Shown here one piece after another: positions 33,940-43,229 of a stretch of 64,000 nt of DNA. A program made the position numbers and the translations under genes. The notes beneath the pieces were generated by a model. That model searched no databases. It saw only the letters and a program-made list of their open reading frames with translations, and had not been told where the DNA came from. Positions within the stretch are counted from its first letter, which is position 1; each line of letters starts with the position of its first letter. Origin of the DNA: Linnemannia schmuckeri (Eukaryota > Mortierellomycota > Mortierellomycetes > Mortierellales > Mortierellaceae); NCBI GenBank assembly GCA_029449235.1, contig JANATG010000005.1:2604001-2668000 (forward strand). The letters are read 5' to 3'.

Positions 33940-34020
33940 AACAGGGCTGGAGGATATTGGGCGCCATAATTACGTCACCGAAGTGACTCATTATAGTGTC
34001 CACTGCGCTCCTACCCGCAC
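33940..34020 (-). repeat. Conserved sequence directly 3' of the Fanzor-like gene
   Basis: On the minus strand, starting about 45 nt after the Fanzor-like stop codon, comes a stretch containing ATGAGTC, CTTCGGTGACGT and ATTATGGCGCCCA that is about 75 bp long. It is conserved at 12654-12732 and, in shorter form, beyond the other end of the gene (38636-38705). Next to it (33880-33950) is a short imperfect repeat of GATGGAATAGG-like words. In TnpB/Fanzor loci the guide RNA and element right end lie in this position, so it is a candidate for either; this is inference from position only. Confidence 0.55.
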
Positions 34021-34063
34021 TAATGTGTGTGGGCGAACCAACACACGAATATGGAAAACTAGA

Positions 34064-37000
34064 CTACCTCCGCGCACTCTTTCCACCGCCCGCCGGGCTG
34101 GAGCTGGAGGCAATGGCAGACCTCTTTGGTCGGCCTTGGGTTTCATCCGTGATACTTGAAGTAGAAGCAGGCCGTTTTCGACTCGTTGTGCTCCCGCTAC
34201 TGCCACTTCCAGGGGTTGTGTTTGAGAGTGTACTCGATCCTGCGCCGGCACTAGCCATCCATGGAAGAGATCCGTCCGGAGCTACAGGCTGGAGATACTC
34301 TGGACGCTGGTGCTTCTCAAGATATCCCCGCACAAGGTTGGTCATGTTCTCCACCGCCATAACATCGCGGTGGTGATATACATGGCACGTTGGGCAAAAG
34401 AAACGGCGGAGAGTGACCTGGGCGACGAAGAGCCCACAATGTGGACATTTCTTGCTCGTGTAGTATTCATTGAGTCCAACGACCAGGTAACCCAACGACC
34501 GCGCCTAATTTGAAGGAACGGGCAATCATATTAATTATTTTTGTTTGTTTCGCGGACAACAAGTATTTGCAGGTATCAGTCCTTAATGATTTTCCTGAAT
34601 CAGTAGTTACCTTCTGCACAAAATAAGATAGGAAAGTGGAGTCGAGAGAGGAGAGTCCACTCTTGATCGAGAATTTGCCCAGTCCTACTCCAATCAAGAC
34701 AGGGTCTGCTGGATCATGTCGACGCCCAATACTTCCCCCAACGATACCAAGGAGGCGGTCGGCAAGCAACTGATACTCATACTGACGGGCACGCTCCATG
34801 CACCACTTGTGACGTTTGTACAGCTGATCTCGGCCCGCATAGAACTCCAATAGTCTCTCCTCGACTCGCCTCAGCTCTGCAGTGTAGTTGATCACACTCG
34901 CCTTCTCGTCCTTCAAAGGTGGAAGTCCAGTCTCAATTTCTGCTATCGTTCGCTGCTCCCCACCCCCATCCAGCAAAGTCTGCTTCTCGCCCTCCAGCCA
35001 CCGACAGAAGCGGAATGTTGGTTGATACACCGCCTTTTGTTTCACCGCCAGATTGTGAAACACCGTCCTTGTCGACACCAGAGGCGAGATTGTTGTCTGT
35101 TGATCTGAGGTTGAAGCCGAGATGGGAATAGGAAGAGAGACTGAAGATGTCGACGGTGCTGTCGATTCCACAGAGGTAGCAACGATTCCTTCCATGCTTG
35201 AAGTTACTCTGTCGACCTCCTTGCCTTTTTCAGTCCTGAACGAGTCGTCCGGAATATCCGCAAAGGCGCCAACGACACACACCTTCCCGCCGTCCAAGTC
35301 AACGTCTTGATCTTCTCGGGTTGAACTCCTGGCCAATATTTAGCGACGTCGTCCTTGCTGGTAATGACATTCCTGATCTCGGGTAAGACGTAATCGATTC
35401 CGCCGACAGTCGAAGTCAATCTTGAGGGCAGTCTGTCCTCTGCGATACGGCGATATCGAACATCCTGAAGCTCTCGAAGCTTGAATGCTAGCAACTGTAT
35501 CCTGAATCCGTCGGTCTTTAAGGAGCCTCGGAGGACATATTCCTTCGTGGCATAGGTAGTGAGGTCGAGCCATTCATTCTGGACATCCGCCAAGTGACTC
35601 CGGATTTGATCCAAGGACCACGGCTTGACTGCAGCTCGATAACCAGCTTGCTTCCGCTGTCGACTTGTAAGACTTTGAGGGGCGACGTCGGCAACAAAGT
35701 TCTTGATGATAAAACCGGGCTCTTTTCCTGCTATCCATGTGTCAAGATCGTTCACTGAGGTGATGATCGAGTTATCCAACTCGCCCAACCGCACCAATCT
35801 TTCCTTCAACGATGCACGCTTTCAGTAAAAAGCCGCAATCTCCCTCTCCGAGAACGATACGAAAGGTTGCTGTGAGGAGGTAAGGGGTACAATCCGACGG
35901 CTGTTTCCCGTGAGTTTGTTCAAATAAAGATGGTTCTCTACGGCGGAAACATCTGGTCGAATCTGAATGTCGGCATCTTCTCGTACTACGCCCTTGTCCT
36001 TCATAACCTTGAGCTATGCAAGAAAAGATAAGAAAAGAATATAATAAATTAAATAATATTCGCGATATTTTTTCTTGTACAGTTAAAGCATAACAGCACA
36101 TCTAAGTTAGCCAAAGATACTCCAACCTATACCTTATCGTGGAGATCATGGTTCCCATGCCCATACATTCGTCTCAACTCGGCAGCCAGCTGACCAGATA
36201 CAGATCGGACCAAATACGTCGGTGTGAATGGCGCGGCTTCCTGAAGTTCCTTGCGCGCTCGAACTGGATCATGTATCCCGTCCTTCACCAACCAGATAAT
36301 AAGCTGAGTAGCAATACCGCCTGCCTTGGAGTTCTCCTTCGGGTAGTTTCCTGAATAGAGATATATCAGGAAAGAGCTTAGGAAGCCGAACTCCCTGTCC
36401 TGCCTGTTCGCGACATCGGAGTTGTTGCTCTCCGTGTTGCCTCCGGCATCCTCCTCATCCTTATCGAGATCCGTAGGCTTGACACGCTCGCAAATTGACG
36501 ACAGTATCTCCCGCTCCGTCTCTGTGATAAAGTCCTTCCTGCACTGAAGTCGATACGACTCGGTCATCGTTTGGGGTGGCGTCATTGACTCTAACATAAT
36601 CCTTCGCTCCTCCTCCATCTTGTCCATGCGATCCTTCAGCATTTCCACGAAATGGCCAATAAGACGCTGAGCCTCACGCTTCACGCCCGCAGCCAGCCGT
36701 GGGGCCTCCTGCAAACAATCGATTACCTCCTGCTGCTCCTCAGTAAGAGCGTCAGTACCGGCAACTCCGTCCATCACCACACGTCTGACGTTCGCACGCA
36801 CTGTACCAATCTCCAAAGAAGACGTTGGGTGGTGCCAGCTCATCGACCGCATGAGACCATTCTTGTCGAGATCTGCTAGCGATTTCTTCTGCAGTCCAGA
36901 TGAGTCTCTGTCGCCCTTCGGTTTGGACTTTTTGATCGAAACACTGTTGGTCTGCGCCGGCTTCCGGTAGAACTTGAGCTTGAACTGCTTGGCCTTCGGG

Positions 37001-38482
37001 GGTGGGCCATGAACAATCTGGCGCGTTCTCTCTTTGAACGAGAACCGACCTCGATGCCTCGGAATTCGCGTCCGGGTCAATGGAGGATGCCCATCTGTAT
37101 TCGGGCTAGATGCCAGCGAGGAGCTCTGTTGCGAAGATCCGGGAATCAGAGCGGATTGTGGTGATGGGATAGTAGTGTTGGCCTTGGAGACAACCTTGGG
37201 TGACTCGACTGTTCTGTACCGGTTGTAAGTCTTTGGTGATGGTAACCGCACAACGTCGTCCTTGGTTCTATTTAAAAACCAATCATATTGAAATGTTGAG
37301 AAATGCACTTTGCAAATAATTCTCCACAAAGAACAGAGCTCTTCAATAATACATGGTATAATTACCTCTCCTTGGCTGCTGCTACTCGGATATCTTTCAA
37401 AGACTCATGCTTAATACAAAGTTCCTTGAATCTGTCCTGTAATACACGAAAGAGCTGCTAGGTTTGCGACTCTTGGACCAAAGGCTCGACATATTCTTGT
37501 TGTAAAAGAACGAACACCCGGATAGAGTTCTGGAAAGTCTCCTCCTCAGTGTTCTTCACCACGACTTGACCGTGGGCGAGATAAGCAGCTACTATCTCTT
37601 GGGCGTCTATTTGAAAAGAAAAGGTAATCAAAGTTAGCTTTCAATTTGTACAATAGTATTTTTGCAGAGAATGCCAGATTAAATTGCAATTCATTTTCAA
37701 CAAACATTACCTGGCCTTGGCCCAATCTCCTTGATGATGCTGAAGTTAATGGCTGGTCCCAGCGAGTAGATATTCCTTTGATAGTCATTCCTCGAAACTA
37801 CAGCGAGAGCCGTCAGCTGGGTCCAAGAGATGCCCAGAGTTGCGAGGATATCAGGGATCTTGTATACGAGGATAAGATTGTTGGACACGGGACGCCAGAG
37901 GATTACAACCGATCGATACGCCAGCATATCGCTGTCCTTGGAAATAATGATGTCATTAGGCTGAGCGTCCCGGGCTATGGCAACATCGGCTTCGGTGGTG
38001 CAAATGACGACCGTCCATCCGCGATTCTCCATGTACTTGGCAAATTCCAAGCGACTCGCCAGTGACCAGTAAAACGAGGATGAAAGTCCAGCCTTGATGT
38101 CGGTAAAGTGCCGCTTCCAGATTCTCATGCCATTATTTAGCCGTTCTTCGAAGGTGTTGATGCTCTTCTCCGTCCGGTCCAGGGCCTTGTGCCGCGTTTC
38201 TTCTCGTGCCTTGGCCGTGCCGGCCTTCTCCACCGCCTGTGGACCGTCGATGTATAGAATCATGTTGAGTGTGTTTCCGAACCGCTCAATATCCCTCTCC
38301 AGAATCCTGTGTGCTTCCTCGTCGGATTTCTTGGAGTATGCATCTTGAATGACGCGGTAACAGTTAGCCATGATGTCGAAGCGGCGTGTTCCGGTTGTGA
38401 GCGATGCAAGGACTGAGAGGTAGAGTGAAACGGGATTTTATCCCTTCCTGCGAATGAAAGGATACCACTCGACGAGTTCCAT
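34064..38482 (-). pseudogene. PIN (XPG/FEN1-like) nuclease fused to a TnpB/Fanzor-like RuvC, with four lesions
   Basis: Five exons (38482-37711, 37606-37366, 37267-36133, 36013-34611, 34504-34064) join in phase to about 1330 aa if one missing base is allowed. The N-terminus is FEN1-like: ILYIDGPQAVEKA, VVICTTEADVAIARDAQPND, ISKDSDMLAYRSVVILWRP, then a helix-turn-helix LTALAVVSRNDYQRNIYSLG. A middle region of about 600 residues is Pro/Ser-rich, then helical. The C-terminus has RuvC-I LDGGKVCVVGAFA (near 35287), GVGLGKFSIKSGL, NEYYTSKKCPHCG..CPTC zinc ribbon, and RuvC-III VYHHRDVMAVENM. Lesions: TAA 38438-38440, TAG 37458-37460, TGA 35822-35824, and one base lost near 35300 just before RuvC-I. 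Intact relatives would be RNA-guided-type nucleases by homology; this copy is dead or needs recoding. Confidence 0.75.
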
Positions 38483-38635
38483 GGTGATGAATCATGCGTT
38501 TTTGGGGCTGGAAGAAAGTAATGCTGAAATTGGCAAGAGTAGAGAAAAGGTTGGCTAGGGGAAACGCGAGCTTAAAAGTGTCGCTGCCTTATTGCCCAAC
38601 TTCCTTTATTTCCCACAATAATAGCGGCAAATGAG

Positions 38636-38705
38636 AGAATTATGGCGCCCATTGTCCTGTTTCCCGGAACAGGAAGTACGTCATCAAAATGAAACGTCAC
38701 CGAAG
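38636..38705 (+). repeat. Flanking copy of the GGCGCC-containing repeat
   Basis: The plus strand has AATTATGGCGCCCATTGTC at about 38638-38656, and CGTCACCGAAG, the complement of the CTTCGGTGACG word, at about 38687-38697. Relative to the copy at 33940-34020, the GGCGCC core is inverted, so the Fanzor-like gene sits between opposed copies sharing about 14-16 bp (GGGCGCCATAATT when read inward from each end). Confidence 0.55.
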
Positions 38706-39783
38706 ATTACAAATGTTTGGTTTTGTAGAGAATACTACACCTTCCATTTACTGTGGCTTTGCAATTGTGGCTTTTGAGGCTAATTGAAATAAAGTTAGCA
38801 CAAAGGAAGCGGCTCAAAGGAAATTACCGCAGGACAAGCAAATGGCGCAGGAGGCTCAGAAGAACGCACACAAAACAAACAGATGGCGCAAAAGGAAGTG
38901 GCAAGAGGGACAATCCACCACGCTCTGCTTATCTCTCCGCACTAAACGATGCAAATGAGCATGGATAATTGTTCTTGCATTTAGAGGAAATTGGAGTTGA
39001 GGGTTGGACATGCTCGTTCTTATCTCTCCACTCTTTTCTGTTCTCCACAGCCTATTGAAAAGAATGAAAGCATGTTAAAGGTTGTGGTGATGAAAGTGCA
39101 GGAGAACAAATATACTCTAATTCATTTAGCCCCACTGATTTTTTTTGCTTTTCGTTCGATGACCAAAGAGAAGACTCTGTGTTGCCTTTGTGCCTCCTTC
39201 TTATCGCGTGCTGTCTATGTGTTGAATTCACCAATGAAAGACAATTCCATAGGACAGGTAGTCATGCCAATGTCACAAAACGGTTATCAGTACGCTAGGA
39301 GACAAGAGCACAAGCGACTGAAAACAGCAGAAAGCAAACGATTACGGTACCAGATTCATTCCAAGCGTTGAAATCAGGCAAAAGTAAACAAAATAAGCCA
39401 CAGATAAGCAAATGATAAGGATAAGACGAGAAGAAAACATCCTGAAGGGTTTTTGGCCCTGTACTCTCGTTCGTTTACTAAGCCGCAGATACCTTACAAA
39501 ATGGTCGAGACCGAACATGGTTCAAAGCCAGGCGAAATGGCCAAACTTTATCGTGGACATCACTTGGCCGTGTAACCTTATTTTTGAGTTCATTCCACTG
39601 GACCACCAGGGTATCTTCTCCAACTGCTCGCGAGCGAAATACAATTGGTCGGTCGCCTTGCAATTGCCCCAAGCACTCTTTTCTTTAGTCTCCTCTTGGG
39701 CGGAGAGTTGTGGGAGGTTACAGGATAAAAAGGCGGCACTTTGGCAAAGAAAAAAAAATATTATCTTCCTTCTCTAATTAATC
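38706..39783. other. Promoter region of the hexose transporter
   Basis: No convincing gene. A TATA-like GGATAAAAAGG lies at about 39722-39732, some 55 nt before the transporter ATG. Confidence 0.4.
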
Positions 39784-41382
39784 ATGTCCAAACAAGACAC
39801 CGAAACTGGTGTGGTCGCCGCCGAAAACCTTGACCGTGTCGAAGCCCCAGTTACATGGCGCGCTTACGCCATGTGCGTTTTCGCCTCCTTCGGAGGTATC
39901 TTCTTCGGTTACGATTCCGGATACATTGGTGGTGTCCAGGGTATGGACTACTTCATCAAGATGATCAGCGGCCCCGATGCCACTGAACTTTTGTCTTGGC
40001 AATCATCTCTTATCGTCTCTATTCTCTCAGCCGGTACCTTCTGCGGTGCTCTCATCGCTGGTGACCTTGCTGATTACTTTGGTCGTCGCTTTACCATCAT
40101 TCTTGGTAGCGCTGTCTTTATTGTTGGTGTCGCCCTCCAAACTGCCTCTGCTGGTCTTGTTCTTCTTGTCGTTGGTCGTGCCGTTGCTGGTCTCGGCGTT
40201 GGTTTCGTCTCTGCCATTATCATTCTTTACATGTCTGAAATTGCTCCCAAGAAGGTCCGTGGTGCCATCGTCTCTGGCTACCAATTCTGCATCACCATTG
40301 GTTTGCTTCTCGCTGCCTGCGTCAGCTACGGCACCGAAAACTTCGAAAACTCTGGCTCTTACCGTATCCCCATTGGTTTGCAAATGCTCTGGGCTTTGAT
40401 CCTTGGTGTCGGTCTGATATTCCTCCCCGAATCCCCCCGTTACTTCGTCAAGAAGGGAAAGGTCGAGGAAGCTCGCAAGGCTTTGGGCCGTGTCCGTGGT
40501 CAGGATCCCAACTCTCACCACATCGAGGCTGAATTGAACGAAATCCGTGCCAACCACGAATATGAAAAGCGCATGACCCCCGAGACTGGCTACATTGGCT
40601 CCTGGCTCCTCTGCTTCAGCGGTTCCGTCGGTCTCGCTAGCTCCAACGTCCGCAAGACTCTCTTGGGTATCTCTCTTCAAATGATGCAACAATGGACTGG
40701 TGTCAACTTTGTCTTCTACTACTCTACCATTTTCTTGAAAGGAACCGGCGCCGTCAACAACCCCTTCCTCATGTCCCTCATCTTCACCCTCGTCAACGTG
40801 CTCTCCACTCCTTTATCCTTCTGGTTTGTCGAACGCTTCGGTCGTCGCTCCATGCTTCTCTGGGGTGCCATCGGGATGACTGTCTGTGAATTCATTGTCG
40901 CTGCCGTCGGTGTCACTATTGGTTTCAACCACACCCACGTTGTTGATGATGTCACCATCGCCAACAACATCTCCGCTGTCAACGTCCAGATTGCTTTCAT
41001 TGCCATCTACATCTCCTTCTTTGCCACCACCTGGGGTCCCGGTGCCTGGGTTCTTATTGGTGAAATCTTCCCTCTTTCCATCCGTTCCCGTGGTGTCGCC
41101 CTTTCCACTGCCTCCAACTGGTTCTGGAACTTCATCATCGGTTATATCACTCCCTACTTGGTCGGTTCCCAACATGCCAACATGCAATCCAGCGTCTTCT
41201 TCCTCTGGGGTGCTCTTTGCGCCGTCTGCATTGTCTACGCTTACTTCCTTGTTCCCGAAACCAAAGGTCTTACTCTTGAACAGGTTGACCAAATGTTGGA
41301 TGAAGTCTCTCCTCGCAAGTCTGCTGCCTGGAAGCCCACCACCACCTTCGCCAGCATGGAGGAGAAGCAAACTACTGCTTAA
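39784..41382 (+). CDS. MFS hexose/proton symporter
   Basis: An intact, intronless 532-aa frame of the sugar porter family (12 membrane helices). Signatures: GGIFFGYDSGYIGGVQGMDY in helix 1, DYFGRRFTIILGSAVFIVG in loop 2-3, VGRAVAGLGVGF, LPESPRYFVKKGKVEEARKA after helix 6, QQWTGVNFVFYYSTIF in helix 7, FVERFGRRSMLLWGA in loop 8-9, GEIFPLSIRSRGVALSTASN and the terminal VPETKGLTLEQVDQMLDE. Length is typical. It imports glucose or related hexoses across the plasma membrane using the proton gradient. Codon use is strongly biased to C-ending codons, suggesting high expression. The 3' flank is short and abuts the Tc1 element at 41608. Substrate among hexoses and pentoses cannot be told from sequence. 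Confidence 0.93.
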   Translation: MSKQDTETGVVAAENLDRVEAPVTWRAYAMCVFASFGGIFFGYDSGYIGGVQGMDYFIKMISGPDATELLSWQSSLIVSILSAGTFCGALIAGDLADYFGRRFTIILGSAVFIVGVALQTASAGLVLLVVGRAVAGLGVGFVSAIIILYMSEIAPKKVRGAIVSGYQFCITIGLLLAACVSYGTENFENSGSYRIPIGLQMLWALILGVGLIFLPESPRYFVKKGKVEEARKALGRVRGQDPNSHHIEAELNEIRANHEYEKRMTPETGYIGSWLLCFSGSVGLASSNVRKTLLGISLQMMQQWTGVNFVFYYSTIFLKGTGAVNNPFLMSLIFTLVNVLSTPLSFWFVERFGRRSMLLWGAIGMTVCEFIVAAVGVTIGFNHTHVVDDVTIANNISAVNVQIAFIAIYISFFATTWGPGAWVLIGEIFPLSIRSRGVALSTASNWFWNFIIGYITPYLVGSQHANMQSSVFFLWGALCAVCIVYAYFLVPETKGLTLEQVDQMLDEVSPRKSAAWKPTTTFASMEEKQTTA

Positions 41383-41607
41383 AGGAAATACTTCTAAGCT
41401 TGCACAGCAACTTTTTTTCAATTTCCATCACTTTTACTCGTACATAACATTAAATTAAAGATAGATGTCACATTGGCCTCACTCAAATCAAACATCGATA
41501 GTAATCATAATCAAATATATGCCACGTGCGTTGTGTCCACTTAGATAGAAAGAGAGAGAGTGAGAATAAATTGTAGATAGGAATATGTGTATGTGAATAA
41601 ATATATA

Positions 41608-43229
41608 CAGTAGCCGCCAAAATCCTTCAAATGTTTCTAATTTTTGCTTTTTTTTTTATTCTGCAACAAAAGTGTCTTTAAAAGATTGCTCCATGCTTTA
41701 TTATATTTTTTGACGTGGGTTATAGCAAATATAATAAAAAAGATCTGACATGTCCAGCGCTTTTTGTTATGGAGAAAATGTGAGTCAAATCACGGTACCT
41801 TATTTGAAGGATTTTTCCACCTTCAGAACCTCCAACTTTAGTACTTTGTATGTCCACCTCTGGCCTTCAGAACCGCTTCAACTCTTTTTGGCATGGACTT
41901 GTAAAGGTTTTGAATTATCTCCAGTGGTATCAGCTCCCACTCCTCTAGCACAACTCCCCATAGTTCATGGATGCTGGTCGGTCTCTTCTCTCTACGGCCG
42001 ATTTGAACTTTAAGGATGTCCCAGATGAGTTCAATAGGATTTAAGTCTGTAGATTGAGCTGGCCAGGGTAAAACTTCAATGTTCTGATCCTCAAGGTAGC
42101 GTGTAGTGGCCTTGGCGGTGTGCTTGGGATCGTTATCATGTTGGAAAATATAGTTGTCGGGTTGATACTGATAGAACTCAAGGGTATTCTTGAATGTATT
42201 ATCAAGAATCTGGATGTAGTCCTCATTTTTCATAATTCCTTCATATATCTGGCATCCGTATCCAAGTCCCTGCCATGTCATACAGCCCCAAAATATAAGT
42301 GATCCGCCTCCATGCTTGACCGTTTGTTGAAGATGAAATGGCTGTACTGGATCCCCTGGTCCAATCCAATAATAGACGATGCCATCTGAGTTTCAAAGGT
42401 TGATCTTTGTTTCATCAGAGAAAATAACGCGTTTTCAGTCATCAATAGTCCAGTGCTTATGTTGTCTTGCCCAGTTCAATCGTGCCTTTCTGTGTTTTGC
42501 GCTAAGGAACGGTTTTTTGCCCTTTTTTTGGATTGAAATCCGATCTCTCGAAGGTTGCAAAGGATTGTACGATATGAGATATTAACACCACCGTCTCGAA
42601 ATGCTTGTACACCCCTACTCCTGTCTGTAGAAGGCCGAAAAGGAGCTTTTTCTTGATCTCATTCTTGTTACGAGTTGAAAGAATCCTAGGCCTTCCTGCC
42701 GGCTGCCTTTGTAATGTGGGTAGACATCTTGTACGGATGTTGGAAACTGTTCCTAAACGGACAGCCAGCCTATTGAAGATATTAGTGACAGAATAGCCTG
42801 CTTGAAGAAGGCTGATGACCGAGTTTTCCTTGTCCTGACTGATTTTTTTCATTGTTGCAAAAACAAACATATTACAAGAAAAAAATAGCTGTTTTTATAC
42901 AAGAGAGACACTGTACAAAGCATTATGATCCACTCTCATCCATACTTTGCAGAAAGAAGATGAAAATATTGAGCTTATTAATCAATCTGTTAAGAACATG
43001 CTAGATCAAATGTAAATGGCAAAATCCTTCAAACAACACCAGCGAACATTCTTATCAATTATAATTCAACCATTGGTCGATTCTTCTGGCAAGTGCTATC
43101 AATGTAAAGAGGAGTGATACTAGCACAAATTTGTTATAGTGCACATCCCATTATGGCCTAGGAAAAAAATGTGTAAAAGAAAAAAAATGAAAAATGAAAA
43201 AAACATATGAAGGATTTTGGCGGCTACTG
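41608..43229 (-). mobile_element. Tc1-family transposon with dead transposase
   Basis: The 1622-bp element begins CAGTAGCCGCCAAAATCCTT and ends with its complement; TA flanks both sides (41606-41607, 43230-43231). Inner copies of AAAATCCTTCAAA lie at about 41803-41815 (inverted) and 43021-43033, giving the IR/DR layout of Tc1 elements. Minus-strand transposase: helix-turn-helix (MKKISQDKENSVISLLQAGY; GRPRILSTRNKNEIKKKLLF) from 42852, then the DDE domain with IFSDETKINL, IFQHDNDPKHTAKATTRYLE and WPAQSTDLNPIELIWDILK, ending at 41838. Breaks: one base slip in an A/G-rich run near 42530, and TGA codons at 42435-42437 and 42393-42395 where Tc1 transposases have Trp. Young by its intact termini, yet already inactive. 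Confidence 0.92.

Noticed and set aside
40027..41421. Two long frames opposite the hexose transporter
   Set aside because: Thr/Gly/Asp-rich shadows produced by the transporter's codon bias.
43080..43229. C-terminal extension of the LRR-like protein (YSSRQNPSYVFF..)
   Set aside because: It is encoded by the Tc1 terminal repeat, not by the gene.
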